A stretch of 64,000 nt of DNA from Plazaster borealis (lineage: Eukaryota > Echinodermata > Asteroidea > Forcipulatida > Labidiasteridae). Numbering within the stretch: position 1 is the stretch's first letter; the number at the start of each line of letters is the position of its first letter. The stretch spans positions 15,350,827 to 15,414,826 of the forward strand of contig CM037476.1 in the NCBI GenBank assembly GCA_021014325.1. Reading direction: 5' to 3'. The notes beneath the pieces are model-generated. The model did not search any database and had not been told where the DNA came from. It worked only from the letters and a program-made list of their open reading frames with translations. Of the stretch, positions 22,241 through 32,459 are shown one piece after another. The translations under genes and the position numbers were made by a program.

Positions 22241-22348
22241 ATAAGTACAATGTTACATTCAGAGTTAGCTATACTGACTAAAAGTATGTTTCACTTTGTC
22301 CTTCCCCAAGTCAAGTGGCAACCATACGCAGACACTTTCAATGGGGTG

Positions 22349-22684
22349 ATGATGGTCAACGGGTCCAAGCAGGCCTCCCCGGGACCTAGCAGTGCCGGGG
22401 GTAACGCCGGTGACGTCGATCTCAGTGCCACGGACCACCGTGACTTCCAGGGAAAGCTCCTGCATCAGGCAGCGATTTACTCCAACGTGCAGCTGCTGCA
22501 AGATCTGCTCAAGTGGGAGCAGCGACGTTACATCAACGAGAGGGACTCGTTCGGTCGGACGGCGCTTCACTCGGTGTGCGCTGCTGAGGTGACGGAGAGG
22601 GAGGAGAGCATAGAATGTGTGAGGCTGCTCTTGGAGTCCGGGGCTGACCCGAACATTGCCGCCGCTGACAAGTACAACTTTTAT
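22349..22684 (+). CDS. LRRK1: LRRK1-like exon 1 (first coding exon identified): ankyrin repeats
   Basis: Encodes residues 1-112 if translation starts at ATG 22349, the first of two adjacent ATGs (a second at 22352). The frame stays open upstream to 22250, so a more upstream start or an acceptor at 22309-22310 (pyrimidine-rich TTTCACTTTGTCCTTCCCCAAG region) cannot be excluded. After a Ser/Gly/Pro-rich stretch come two ankyrin-type units, GKLLHQAAIYSNVQLLQDLL and GRTALHSVC...CVRLLLESGADPN. The exon is GC-rich relative to its surroundings, as expected for coding sequence here. It ends with TTT TAT at 22684 in phase 0, before a strong GTGAGT donor. The fully overlapping minus-strand frame is a shadow. 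Confidence 0.8.
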
Positions 22685-22799
22685 GTGAGTAGAAAATCTG
22701 GCATTGTTTTTATAGAAAATATTTATGTGCATAGATATTGGGTAGATTGAAGTGGATATTTTTGAAACATGAGCATTGCAGTACAATGTAGATGTAAGA

Positions 22800-22925
22800 A
22801 AATCTTCTGACTGGCACCCCTGTACAAAGATATGGAGACCGCAAATATTAGGGCTAGATAGCTCAGTTGGTAGAGTTCTGGCACGTTAATCCGGAGGTTG
22901 CAGGTTCAACCCAATATTATTGTTT
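22800..22925 (+). mobile_element. SINE head resembling tRNA (GCTAGATAGCTCAGTTGG type)
   Basis: CTGGCACCCCTG leader, then TAGGGCTAGATAGCTCAGTTGGTAG-like box A and GGTTGCAGGTTCAACCC box B. The same leader and head recur at 52985-53090, which marks it as a SINE rather than a tRNA gene. The 3' part is replaced by the foldback element. Confidence 0.7.
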
Positions 22926-22934
22926 AAAACTTTA

Positions 22935-23138
22935 ATAGTAAACTTGCTGGTACAACGATGTATACAACTCTTTTGGGAGAATTGTTGGCTCTGAGAAGAC
23001 GAGCAGAGCACTGTTCCTGAAGTCGTGCAGAGTAAACATGTACTGTTTGCAATGTCGCGACCACACTGGTTCTTCTTAGAACCAACGCTTCTCCTAAAAG
23101 AGTTTTATACATGGTTGTACCCGCAACTTTACTACTAT
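22935..23138. mobile_element. Foldback MITE (about 200 bp)
   Basis: Left TAGTAAACTTGCTGGTACAA and right TTGTACCCGCAACTTTACTA are inverted; pairing continues inward through CAACTCTTTTGGGAGAA / CTCCTAAAAGAG and GTTGGCTCTGAGAAG / CTTAGAACCAAC. The same element is at 35747-35944. Confidence 0.75.
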
Positions 23139-23809
23139 AGTTTTTCTTATGCTCCACACACATTGCAAAGCTTCAAACATCACTTAAAGTATAGTTTTAG
23201 TTTCATGTTGTACATGTAGTTTCCACTAATAGACCTTCATGTAGAGGGCCTTTTCCTCTTCCGGGCTGTACACATCAGGCCTTGTCCTTAACACTAGTCA
23301 AAACTACTATAGGCTCATAAACACCACTTCTCAACTTGCCCTGTGGGCTACTAAAAACTTTGCAACCAACTTGTTGAAAGTGCTTATCCCATTTTCAGAT
23401 GTGAATAATAAACAATTTAAATGTGTTAATTTGTTTTTGAGTGTGTGAGTGAAACTTCATATGACCATTAAACTGGCTGTGATCGCTACCATTATTATAT
23501 GAGAAAGATAGATTTATGACAATATATGTTTAAACTCTGGGCTGCTAAAACTTCCTGGGGCAATTAAAATGCTTAGCTTACTAGCCCGGTGGGCTGCTTT
23601 ACAAAAGCTTAAGCGCAAGGCTTGCAGTGTCCTACACTGTACATGTGCAGTCTGAAAGGTCTGGCACCACAGGGCAGACGTTTGTTGTCCCCTTTGTAAC
23701 TTCAATCTTACCTGTGAGAAACTGTCCACTTTGAACTTTAGAAGTTCTTCAACTCAAAGACTCAAGATAGATTTATGAACCAGATTTTGTTTTGTTGTTG
23801 TTTTTGCAG

Positions 23810-23975
23810 ACGCCACTTCACATAGTGGCCAAAGATGGGAAAGTGAAGATTGCTAATCTCCTAGTACAGTATGGTGCTGACCTTGAGAATCGCGACATCA
23901 AGCGGCAAACTCCGCTGGAACTGGCTAGGGTCAACTTTCAGACAGATTGTGTAAACTTCCTGCAAACAAGTCAAG
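23810..23975 (+). CDS. LRRK1: LRRK1-like exon 2: ankyrin repeat
   Basis: Encodes residues 113-167 plus the first base of codon 168. TPLHIVAKDGKVKIANLL and QYGADLENRDIKRQTPLELA are textbook ankyrin consensus (TPLH helix start, LL...GAD loop). The acceptor is TTTTTGCAG after a T-rich tract; the donor AAG/GTAATT at 23976 leaves phase 1, the phase required by the next exon. Joining to exon 1 gives an uninterrupted ankyrin unit across the junction. Confidence 0.85.
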
Positions 23976-24008
23976 GTAATTATTGCTAAATTGTCAAAGA
24001 GTCCGTAC

Positions 24009-24215
24009 AGGGCCCAACTTCATAGAGCTGCTTACACGTGGATATTTAGCTGAGCGCAACCAAATTATGCTTACCAGAAAAAGGATTACCATCCAAAATG
24101 GCATTTCACATGTGGCATCTGTGACTGGTCTCCTGCTTTTTTTTCCTTATCAGAAAATTGTTAAGCGATATTTGTTCTGCTTGCATGTACATGTAAGCAG
24201 GTCTATGAAATTGCG
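24009..24215. mobile_element. MITE, CATAGAGCTGCTTAAGCA family
   Basis: GGGCCCAACTTCATAGAGC start; AGGTCTATGAAATTGCGCC end, inverted to it; interior CTTACCAGAAAAAGG and ACTGGTCTCCTGC as in other copies. It sits 34 bp after exon 2. Confidence 0.8.
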
Positions 24216-24677
24216 CCACCAACAGTCAAGTACCAAGTGCTTGGATCTCCATTTACGAGTACTAGTATGAATATTTTATATAGAAAAATACTGCAAAATG
24301 AGGTGTCAACACATTTTATGATTTTTTAATTTTTTACTTATTTCTATATGACAATGTGTGCTTGTTATGATCACTATCTTTTAAACAGGAATACATCAAA
24401 GACAACTTAAATTTTACTTTTTCCAGTGCTTTACTCCTCTATTCCTTGGATAGCAATGGGATTAATTTATACAACATAACTTAGACAACCGTTTTTGACC
24501 ACTGGGCGTACTAGCAATGTCACTCTTCTGATCACTCTGCTCTTAACTGCTCGGCCACGACACGCCAATCAGATTTGATAAAATATTTTAGTTCAGTCGT
24601 GAAGTCTGGTGGTGTAGAAGACGAAGTGAAACATGAAGTCGGTCAGGACAAAAATATTTAATTTGTTAAACAATTAT

Positions 24678-25045
24678 TTAAAGGGTCTGTATAGGTTTGG
24701 TGGAGACTCTGAAAATTAAGCAGCTTTGGATAGTATAATGCATTTTGAGAAACCTTTTCACCTCGAAGTACTGTGGTTATGGAAAAAGATATCACTTTTT
24801 ATCCCCAAAAATTTGAATCTGAGAAGCGTTACTGCAGTAACATTTCTCAGATTGGGTATTCCAATTGCAGATTATTCTTCCTGCGTGGACAAACCGCTCC
24901 AGATTTTCGGCAATATCTCAAAAACACTACCACCTTTTTAAATGAATTTATCACAGGTTAGTTTTATGGTATATATCTACAACTATATTTATAGAACTGA
25001 AACAAACATTGGGTTCCAATTACCAAAAGTATACAATCCCTTTAA
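24678..25045 (+). mobile_element. TTAA-type MITE, GGGTCTGTATACG family
   Basis: TTAA flanks at 24678-24681 and 25042-25045. Ends AGGGTCTGTATAGGTTTGG and a reverse-complement-like CCAAAAGTATACAATCCCT. Interior landmarks TTTTGAGAAACC, CTGTGGTTATGGAAAAAG, TTCTTCCTGCGTGGAC and ACAGGTTAGTTTTATGG recur at 29084, 36854 (reverse) and 56530. TTAA duplication is the piggyBac hallmark; no transposase is present. Confidence 0.8.
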
Positions 25046-25452
25046 GGAAGGTTTTCGAACAGTTGAAAACTGTGATTCCCACTGTAGGAATCTCAAATGT
25101 AATTTGAGAAATCCAAAGTCATGTTGGTTGACAAAGAGCCAAAATAATCTGTCAAAATTGTTTACACTTTTTGCGACTGGTAGGGGGTTGTACTCAACAA
25201 GAACAATTGTTAGGCCATGTAAAAACAAAAAGTAGTTTCCAGTTTCTAATTGTCATTTCTTTTCAAGTACAAATTTCCCCCTCTCCAATAATAATAATAA
25301 TAAATATTTATACCGCGCTTAATACTACGTTTCCCATCAGTCAACACAATGCACCATCAACCGCATTGACTGCACTCAACTTTCATGTAAAGCTTGAGAA
25401 AACAGACTGGCACACAGACTACCACAACAGAAAGAAAAGTTGGGGTACATGT

Positions 25453-25708
25453 CAACCTCGTCCCCAGGGTGTGTCGAGCAGCATACAAGGTGTATGAGGT
25501 TGACCGCTCTCTCACCCTGGTATTGGATCATTTGCATATCCAAATTTTTTGGATACGTATGCAAATTAGAATAGGCTGTGAACTTAACATGTTTACGTTA
25601 GACTTTTGTACACCAGTCGTTGTCCAATCAGGGTCCAAGTAAGGAGTTTCCCTTCCAGGGTTTTTGTAAACATGGTTGGAAATAAAGTAAACCATGGGGA
25701 CGAGGTTG
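25453..25708. mobile_element. 256-bp MITE with 10-bp target duplication (Mutator-like)
   Basis: CAACCTCGTCCCCAGGGT at the left is the inverse of ACCATGGGGACGAGGTTG at the right (one mismatch). The flanks GGGTACATGT at 25443-25452 and 25709-25718 are a perfect 10-bp direct repeat. TSDs of 9-11 bp are known for Mutator-like elements, so that class is inferred. No transposase. Confidence 0.8.
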
Positions 25709-25732
25709 GGGTACATGTAGTCCTTTGCAGAC

Positions 25733-26038
25733 CAATAGACTGTGCAAGTCTCGCACATTTTTCATTTTCAGTGATTGGCATGATTGGCAAATTGGGTTTC
25801 TAACAATAAGCATCCTGGTAACAAGTTTTAATTTGTTTCAATGTTAATTTGAACAAATTATTTGTATTATACAAAATTTGTAAATTTATTTGAAACAAAT
25901 TTCTATGGGTGTTTTTTACTTTCAAGAATGTTGTATAAATATAATATTAAAAAGAAGATTTGATTTCATAGAAAAATATTGTCTTCTTTCGAGTTTTGTT
26001 TTCGTTTCTGATATGCGCAAGACTTGCACAGTCTATTG
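25733..26038. mobile_element. MITE, AGACTGTGCAAGTC family (306 bp)
   Basis: Ends CAATAGACTGTGCAAGTC and GACTTGCACAGTCTATTG are perfect inverted repeats of 18 bp, extended by a GCACAT/ATGCGC continuation. The AT-rich interior (TTAATTTGTTTCAATGTTAA...) recurs in reverse at 54178-54960; a short copy is at 60577-60708 and an end fragment at 3683-3740. Confidence 0.8.
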
Positions 26039-26261
26039 GCAGCGTGCGAGTCTAGGCTCCATGTCGGTAATAATGGTCGGGTTTGGTTTGGGGTTATCAC
26101 CACAACAACTGTGAAAGTGACTGGAAATGGTAAATCTACACTCTATGTTGCAGTGCAAACTGTTTTTGAGTTTCTACAGTAATTGTTAAAAGTAAAAACA
26201 TTAAAATAAGTTAAGTTACAAAAATAGGTTAGGGGTGTTTTTGCCGGCCGGGCATGATAAT

Positions 26262-26570
26262 AATAATAATATTGAGGTCTTAAATAACACTTTATCACAA
26301 CCCTAGGGGAGTATCAAAGCGCTCATTATTTGTTTTTTTAACAGGATAAGCAGAGTTATGTTTTGAATATGAGACCCATTTATGTAGCATCTTCTAATGG
26401 TTTACAAGGTGCTGCGGCGCATTCAGCAGCCACTGCTTGAAACACCGGGGCAAACCCCTTCTCTTGGCCATAAGTGTAACTGGGTTCTTTAACGTGCATT
26501 GAACAACATACATAACCTACGGCTTTACGTCCCATGGATGCTCAGCAACAATTTTTTTTTATCACATGGC
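26262..26570 (-). mobile_element. tRNA-Ser/Leu-type SINE, 3' part, reverse
   Basis: Starts with AAT repeats (tail in reverse), then AGCGCTC, GAGACCCATTTATGTAGC, CAAGGTGCTGCGGCG, and GGGCAAACCCCTTCTC...GGGTTCTTTAACGTGCATTG, the reverse complement of the body of the SINEs at 26776, 44888, 57866 and 59212. The tRNA-like head is missing. Confidence 0.75.
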
Positions 26571-26775
26571 CTTTACTCTGAGTCAGTGTGAATTGAGCAC
26601 CCAGCTGAACCTCATGTGTTGCTAGGTTGAGACTTTTGAATCATGTGGTCTGGTCTTAGAGAGAGACAGTACGCCATTGTTTCCTGGAAGAGTAAATTAA
26701 TTCCTATCCTCGAGTTTCCAGTAATAATGCAACCAACCTGTGAAAGTGTCAGCAAATTCAGTGCTTGTTCATATA

Positions 26776-27060
26776 AGGCGTGGCCGAGCGGTTAAGAGCA
26801 CCGGACTTCAAGCTCTGGTGTTTCGGATCAGCAGAGTGTTGGTTCGAGTCCCGGTCGTGACACTTGTGCAAGACACTTAACCATTATTGCTTTCGGTTGG
26901 GACTTAAAGCTGTTGGTCCCGCGTGTTGTGATAAAAACTATCAATGCACGTAAAAGAACCCAGTACACACTTATCGCTAAGAGAAGGGGTTTGCCCTGAT
27001 GTGTCTGGCAGTGCGTCATGAAGGCTGCACTCAAAAGAAAGAAGAAGAAGAAAAAGAAGG
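26776..27060 (+). mobile_element. tRNA-Ser/Leu-derived SINE
   Basis: GGCGTGGCCGAGCGGTTAAG (box A region) and GGTTCGAGTCCCGG (box B) about 60 bases apart, then CAAGACACTTAACC, GGTCCCGCGTGTTGTG and AAAGAACCCAGTACACACTT. The spacing fits a type II (long variable arm) tRNA ancestor. The tail is an AAGAAG-rich run instead of ATT repeats. Confidence 0.85.
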
Positions 27061-27356
27061 CTTATTTCGATTGTGGCAATCAGAATAAACACTGAGAATG
27101 TTGTGGGTCTTGGAAAGGTGTGTACAACATTGGTGAGAGTGTTGCACGGAACTTACATCGGCATAAAGATGGTTATGATGGAAAACTTCCCTTGAAAATA
27201 TTGTTGCCTCTTAGTTTTTGAAAAATGAGGAAAACAAATGATTTTGACCTTGCGAGGCCAAAACTTGATGATTGAAAACAGTGAAAACATCAAATGTGGT
27301 TTTTCTCTATTCTGGATCTGGATCAATATTCTCAACGAGAAGAGTGGGTGTGCGCG

Positions 27357-27905
27357 GTGTAGTTTTTAGTTGCTTCTGAGGTGGGTTATGACGGCTCCTT
27401 TAAAGGTCTTATTGTCCTTGATGGAGGTGATGTCTGGTTGTAATGTGTTCCAGTCTTTAACTGTTAGTGGGAAGTATTCGAAGAACAGTTGGTAGACCTT
27501 GCTGTGATTGTGTCTGGATTGGCGTATGACGGGTTGTAAGAACTTTCCTGCCGTGACGGTAGCCTGACCATGGTGGATATTGTGGAGCATTGAGAGTCCT
27601 GCCACTCTCCGTCTGCTTTCCAAGGTGTCCCACTGGAGAGATTTTAGCATAGATGTAGGTAACACTACTGGTACGTTTGTAGTCTCTGCAGACAAAGCGG
27701 GCAGCTCTTCTCTGTGTTTTCTCGAGTTGGTGTTTCAGCTCCTGCGTGTAGGGGTCCCAAATGATTGCTGAGTACTCCAGATGGACTTGAGATCTTGAGG
27801 GCAGGAGTATAGGTTGCGTCTAATAAAACCCAGGGGCCTGTTTGCCTTGGCAGAAATGGAGTTGATTTGATTCCCCCATTTGAGGTCATTGGTTATAAGT
27901 AGGAT
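27357..27905 (-). pseudogene. LINE reverse transcriptase C-terminal fragment (CR1/L2/Jockey-like), broken
   Basis: On the minus strand, the part from 27695 down to 27366 reads LKSLQWDTLESRRRVAGLS...FPLTVKDWNTLQPDI...FKGAVITHL, the typical C-terminal tail of RTs in the CR1/L2/Jockey group (a WDTLE...RR block and a WN.L block). Upstream (27889-27665) recognisable RT C-terminal sequence continues in other frames, so at least one frameshift is present. No catalytic domain and no 5' part remain. Confidence 0.75.
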
Positions 27906-28089
27906 TTGAAACTTTGCATGGTGGAGGTATAACTAAGAGAGGTTTGTAGAGGCTTGTAGATCTCGATGGCCCTCTCTGATCACAATACACAAACTAATAA
28001 AGTAAATAAAATAACTTTAAATAAAAGTAAGAAGGGAAGCTATAACGACAAGACTCGTAATGCGCTTTATCTTCTTCGTCTTTCGAGCC

Positions 28090-28560
28090 TGTTTTACTCC
28101 ACTGCAGGAGGAAAGCCTCTTCACCAGTTCACTCTATCTTGAGCTGTCTGTTGCCAAGCAAGGCCCCTGTTTCTTAGTTCATCTCTCCCTCTTCTGTTTT
28201 TGTCTGCCTCTTTTTCTTTGACCGGTTTCTTGGAGTACAATTGGTTGTTTTGCATGCCCACCTGTTGTCATACCTCCTAGCAGCTGCAACAGAAAAAGAC
28301 CTATCACCTCATACGTTTTGAAGTTGGTTCCATTGGGAGTGAAATGTTGCTGGAGCACAGATTGCGGAATAGAGTTAAGAAAATAAGTTTGAAGAATTCT
28401 CAGTTTCACATCAGTGTGCACAAAACATGTTCAGTCCAAACATTTTGCTATTCAAAACTGCTGCTTTGAAATCATTCCCTGACAATAGCTTTACTCTGGA
28501 TCCAGTGATAACCAATGTCTGAATTGGTGAAGAGGCTTTCCTCCTGCAGTGGAGTGAAAT
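28090..28560. repeat. Inverted repeat pair (about 30 bp arms, 400 bp apart)
   Basis: ACTCCACTGCAGGAGGAAAG at 28096 onward and its reverse complement ending at 28555 pair over 30 bases, including AGCCTCTTCACCA. The interior is unrecognised; it may be a non-autonomous transposon. Confidence 0.6.
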
Positions 28561-29083
28561 GGGCAAGAAAGAAAGAAAGAAAGAAGAATGCTAATATTGA
28601 GGAGCAAATAGTGATTTTTGAGTAACTAAGAAAATATAAATTAACTGCCGCACTGCTTACCAACCAACAGGACCTATGGCATAGTTAAATAGTTCAATAG
28701 TTAATTGACATTTTGACCCTATAGCAGAGTCTTTCTCAAAGGCTAACTGATGCATTTGAGTAACTGATACAATTTGTGTAGCTTTTTGTCATGTTATACA
28801 GGGGAAATCATTCACAATCCTCTCAGCAAACCTTCCTCAGCATAGGGTTGCCAGAGCCTTGTTTCATTGACCTCAGGCGCTTAATTTTTGTGTAGCTTCT
28901 GAAATACAGATAGGAAATTGTTCATAAAGCGAAATCTCTAAGCGTTGACAGATCTCATTGGATATTACTGTGTGACATCAGGATTCTGTGACAAGAATCC
29001 TGTCGGTGGAACAGCCAAGAATAGAAAGCGGACGGAAGCTTGAAACAAAAGTCCACCTTTGTAAGAAGATGATAAGACTTTCG

Positions 29084-29476
29084 TTAAAGGGTCTGTATAC
29101 GTTTGGTAATGACTCTGACATTAATGGCAATAAAAACTTACTTGTTAAGAAGTACATCAGCTTTGGATATTATAATGCATTTTGAGAAACTTTTCACTTT
29201 GAAGTACTGCAGTTATGGAAAAAGAAACTTTTTATCCCCCAAAATGTCAATCTGAGAAGCGTTAATTCTTTTACTGCATGAACATTTCTCAGATTGTGTA
29301 TTCAAATTGCAGATTATTCTTCCTGCGTGGACATAACCGCTCCAGATTTTCGGCAATCTCAAAAACGCTACCACCTTTTGAAATAAAATTTTTACAGGTT
29401 AGTTTTATGGTATATATCTACAACTATATAGGATTGAAACAAACAGTGGGTTACCAAATGTATAAAATCCCTTTAA
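29084..29476 (+). mobile_element. TTAA-type MITE, GGGTCTGTATACG family
   Basis: TTAA at 29084-29087 and 29473-29476; ends AGGGTCTGTATACGTTTGG and a matching inverse right end. Same interior landmarks as 24678-25045. Confidence 0.8.
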
Positions 29477-29514
29477 AAGCGGAGGAGTCATGTGATGTAT
29501 GATGCATGAAAAGA

Positions 29515-29835
29515 TGACTGACCTCAAGGAGTGATTTAAACGTCGGGCCAGTAAACTCACGACCAGACGAGCCCATTGGTCTTGTGCTTTTTAATTGAAT
29601 AATATTAGGCTACCCCATTGTGTAATAACTTTGTTACAACAAATGTGATAATGTCTTTCAATTCTCTTGAGTATCAAAGTACCCTTACACTGAGATGAGA
29701 AATGAGATCTCTTAGTGTTTTTATAACTCGCTTTAATTCTAGTCTTGTAAAATAAATTCTGGCCTAGTAAACATTTTGAGCAACAAGCCCTGCAAGTCTC
29801 ATGGTTTTTGCCTCCAAATTCTAGCCCTGTCAAAG
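29515..29835 (-). repeat. Dispersed repeat (family of 15168-15500), reverse
   Basis: CGGGCCAGTAAACTCACGACC start, ATGAGATCTCTTAGTGTTTT and TTGAGCAACAAGCCCTGCAA blocks, and a CTAGCCCTGTCA end, all reverse complements of landmarks in 15168-15500. Confidence 0.65.
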
Positions 29836-29914
29836 ATCACTGTATGGCATTAAAAACTGGAAGTTGCAATAAGGGAAGAAACTTCGTACTTCAGCAAGCC
29901 TTGCACTATTTAGC

Positions 29915-30150
29915 ACACATATCCTAGTAGCTAGAAGAAGGCGCTTTACAACATTATTATCCATGTTCATCGGGCATACTTTTAGACCATTCCTCTAACT
30001 TTCTCAGCTCCATGGGCGCACTCACAACCCCAAGCTGCTAAGGGGTTAGACAATACTGTCTTAGCCCTCTTAGGTTCCCATTTATACACCTGGGTTAAGA
30101 GAAGCAGTTATGGTTAATTGCCTTGCTCAAGGAACCGTTTAAGTCCAGCC
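29915..30150 (-). mobile_element. SINE body fragment, reverse
   Basis: CCCATTTATACACCTGGGTT and ATTGCCTTGCTCAAGGAAC are reverse complements of the CCCAGGGGTAAATGGGTACC and CCTTGAGCAAG body blocks of the SINE at 49690-50320. Confidence 0.6.
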
Positions 30151-31127
30151 CAGTTTTGGCAAAACAAAGGCTAAAACACAAAATGGTCTGGTTCCTTTGT
30201 TGGTGAATTGACAATCAGACGTATCCTTAGTTGTTGTGAATCCAGGGATCCAGACAAACTTTGTCTACAACATGATAAAGTTCATGAGATATCGTTGACC
30301 GTTTAGAAGTTATACTGCACTTTTGTTTCCCTATTTTTACTTCCTTCAAAGTTACAAATTTTCCAATAATAATGGCTCGGTCGTTTGGGAAATTCCTGAC
30401 CGCTTTGTTGTGATTAATTCCTTCCTTTGGCAACATTTGTTGCTTTCGGTTAGTTTTTGTCACAAACATTTCAATAAATAGTTTCATCATATTCAAAATG
30501 TTACCGGTCATCCTGAAGTCACTCGTGACTCCCAGCTACATCTCTGTCTTTTTTAAATGCCACTGTTACACCTGTACCTACCTGTTCATCATCTGCCATG
30601 ACCAGACATTTTCATTTGGGTGGTAAAGCGGGGGCAAAAACTTAATTGTTTTGTTTTTGATTTTGGTTTTGTTTTTTGGGTTTTGTTTTGGGAGGCTTTT
30701 CTGTTGTTTGTTTGTGTTCTTTGTGTTGTTGTTGTTGTTGTTGTTGTTGTTTTTTTTTTTTGGGGGGGGGGCTGTTAAGTGTGTTGAACCATTCTTTTGT
30801 GCATTTTTTGGATCTCATTGGGAGGTGGGTGAGATGGGGGGAAGGTTTTTGTGGTGGGGGGGTTAGGGGGGCTCTAGCCCTCCTGCCTTACATGGCCTAA
30901 CATGCTTATCTGCTAATGACTCTTGTCTAGTTTATTTTTTTGTACATAGTGCTTTAAGGCCGATTTGCGGCAATGCTGTGCTTTAGGCCCTGTTTGTTTC
31001 TTTTCTTATGTGGGGCTTGGCTTGGAACTTTAACCACCCTGTAAGCTTAGGTCTGTAGAAAGATTATCGTAGGGCTATTATTTGATGGTCAAATTTCAAG
31101 TTTATATAAGGAAAGAGAACTGTCTCT
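30151..31127. other. Non-coding, with a G/T low-complexity tract
   Basis: About 30650-30775 is a T/G-rich tract with a TTG microsatellite, a T run and a G run. Its apparent frames are low-complexity artefacts. The rest shows nothing that I can name. Confidence 0.4.
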
Positions 31128-31315
31128 AGCTACCGGGCAAGCTAGGTGGTGTTGTGGTAAAACATCTGCTCTAGAATGGGAAAGGTCATGGGTTCGAATC
31201 CCACCCGAGAAATATGCCTGTAAAAACAAAAATTCACAGGACTCTGGAAAGTACTGAGTATACAGTGCTTAACATACTTCGGTGCGTGGGTAAAACACAA
31301 TTAATAGAATGATAG
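31128..31315 (+). mobile_element. tRNA-derived SINE (ACATCTGCTCTAG family)
   Basis: AGGTGGTGTTGTGGTAAAAC head, ACATCTGCTCTAGAATGGG, box B GGGTTCGAATCCCACC, ATATGCCTGT body, and the AAGTACTGAGTATACAGTGC tail. Other copies: 35528 (reverse), 39806-40080 (pair), 48575, 50879-51243 (pair), 54240. Confidence 0.8.
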
Positions 31316-31390
31316 TAGACAAAAATAATTAAAGAGTGGTTGAGAGCAGGGAGGCGCTGGACCCACCCCCTGGATCTGTGCCTGATACAT

Positions 31391-31872
31391 CGTCATCGAC
31401 GCCACGAACTAGCACACAGTGTACAAAACCACCTTTTTTTTTAGTTTTCAGTTTTTACACCAACCTCAAAAGTGAAAAAAAATTAATTTACACGAACTAA
31501 CACCAACCTTGTGTGTAGCTCACGCGCGTTGACCTACATTTTTCACGAACTGACAAACACTGATGGTAATACATTGGATGGTGTACATTCATGAAAACGG
31601 AAAATGTGTATTTTCCTTAATTTTCAACGCCACAAACTAAAACAAATCTTTCTTACTTTATTGCTTATTAATTAAGGACGAAAAGCAGTAAACAGCACTA
31701 TGTATGAAATTCAATGCATCAAGTCTCCACTGGAAGAAAACTAGTTAAAATTACCCTGAAATTATGTAGGAAACCTTGATTTTAAAAAGGCATTCAACTT
31801 TAAATGCCATTTTCTCAGATTGTTACTTTTTACTGGTATCTACATGTGTGCTAGTTCGTGGCATCGGTGACG
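31391..31872. mobile_element. MITE with CGTCACCGA termini (482 bp)
   Basis: Left CGTCATCGACGCCACGAACT and right AGTTCGTGGCATCGGTGACG are inverted with few mismatches, pairing about 27 bp. The CACGAACT motif recurs internally (near 31491, 31546 and, degenerate, 31630). Related copies: 42425-43068 (reverse), 4259-4450, 5423-5625. No clear target duplication is visible. Confidence 0.8.
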
Positions 31873-32080
31873 GTTTATAAAGTCTAGAAAATTACTCACA
31901 AAACCCAAATTCTGATACAATGTGATCAATGTAACGTGGGTCACCGCGGCATTACCCTTTGAATAAAAACCAATCAATTTATACCGTCTGAAATTCTAAT
32001 ACCAAATGATGCAATTCTGCTGACCTTTAATCGACTGCGGTTAATTTGTTTGGGCGTTCTAAACGTTCAGTAACTAGACA

Positions 32081-32245
32081 CAGGCCTGGAATTACATGGA
32101 GGCCATTGCCTCTGTTTCTCCTTCTCTTGGCCTTGGTGCCCCTTCCCCTTCAAAACTTTCCCATAGACTTTAAGATTTTCCAATGAAAGTGCCCATTGCA
32201 AAATGGAAATGGCCTTGCCCTTTCAAAGATAAAATTCCAGGCCTG
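32081..32245. mobile_element. MITE, CAGGCCTGGAATT family
   Basis: Left CAGGCCTGGAATTACATG and right AATTCCAGGCCTG are inverted. Interior CCCATAGACTTTAAGATTTTCC and GGCCTTGCCCTTTC recur at 63487-63655 and partly at 60783-60893. Confidence 0.75.
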
Positions 32246-32459
32246 AAATATGTACACATACTAGTTGGTATTTACCACATAGATGATTAAGATCATAGGA
32301 GCATTACATCATCAAAGGGGAATCCCCAGAGTTGATCTACATGGGGTTTTTATTTCAACATAAAGCTCTTCCTGGATGGGTTTATTTATCCTGAAGGACT
32401 ATCACTTTTGTATCAATAGTACAGGTACATCCCGGATACAATAACACTTATAATAGATG

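Larger units (their letters stand above)
22685..23809 (+). other. Intron 1 of the LRRK1-like gene
   Basis: 1125 bp, GTGAGT donor and TTTTTGCAG acceptor. It contains a tRNA-like SINE head (about 22845-22920), a foldback element (22935-23138) and otherwise unrecognised sequence. Confidence 0.8.

Noticed and set aside
22265..22786. 173-codon minus-strand frame opposite exon 1
   Set aside because: Antisense shadow of a GC-rich coding exon; it crosses the splice donor and has no family features.
22845..22920. tRNA gene (GCTAGATAGCTCAGTTGG)
   Set aside because: It shares leader and head with 52985-53095 and has no proper acceptor stem pairing; it is a SINE head.
26776..26860. tRNA gene (GGCCGAGCGG and GGTTCGAGTCC boxes)
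   Set aside because: The same head is followed by the same non-tRNA body at 44888, 57866 and 59212, so these are SINE promoters and not tRNA genes.
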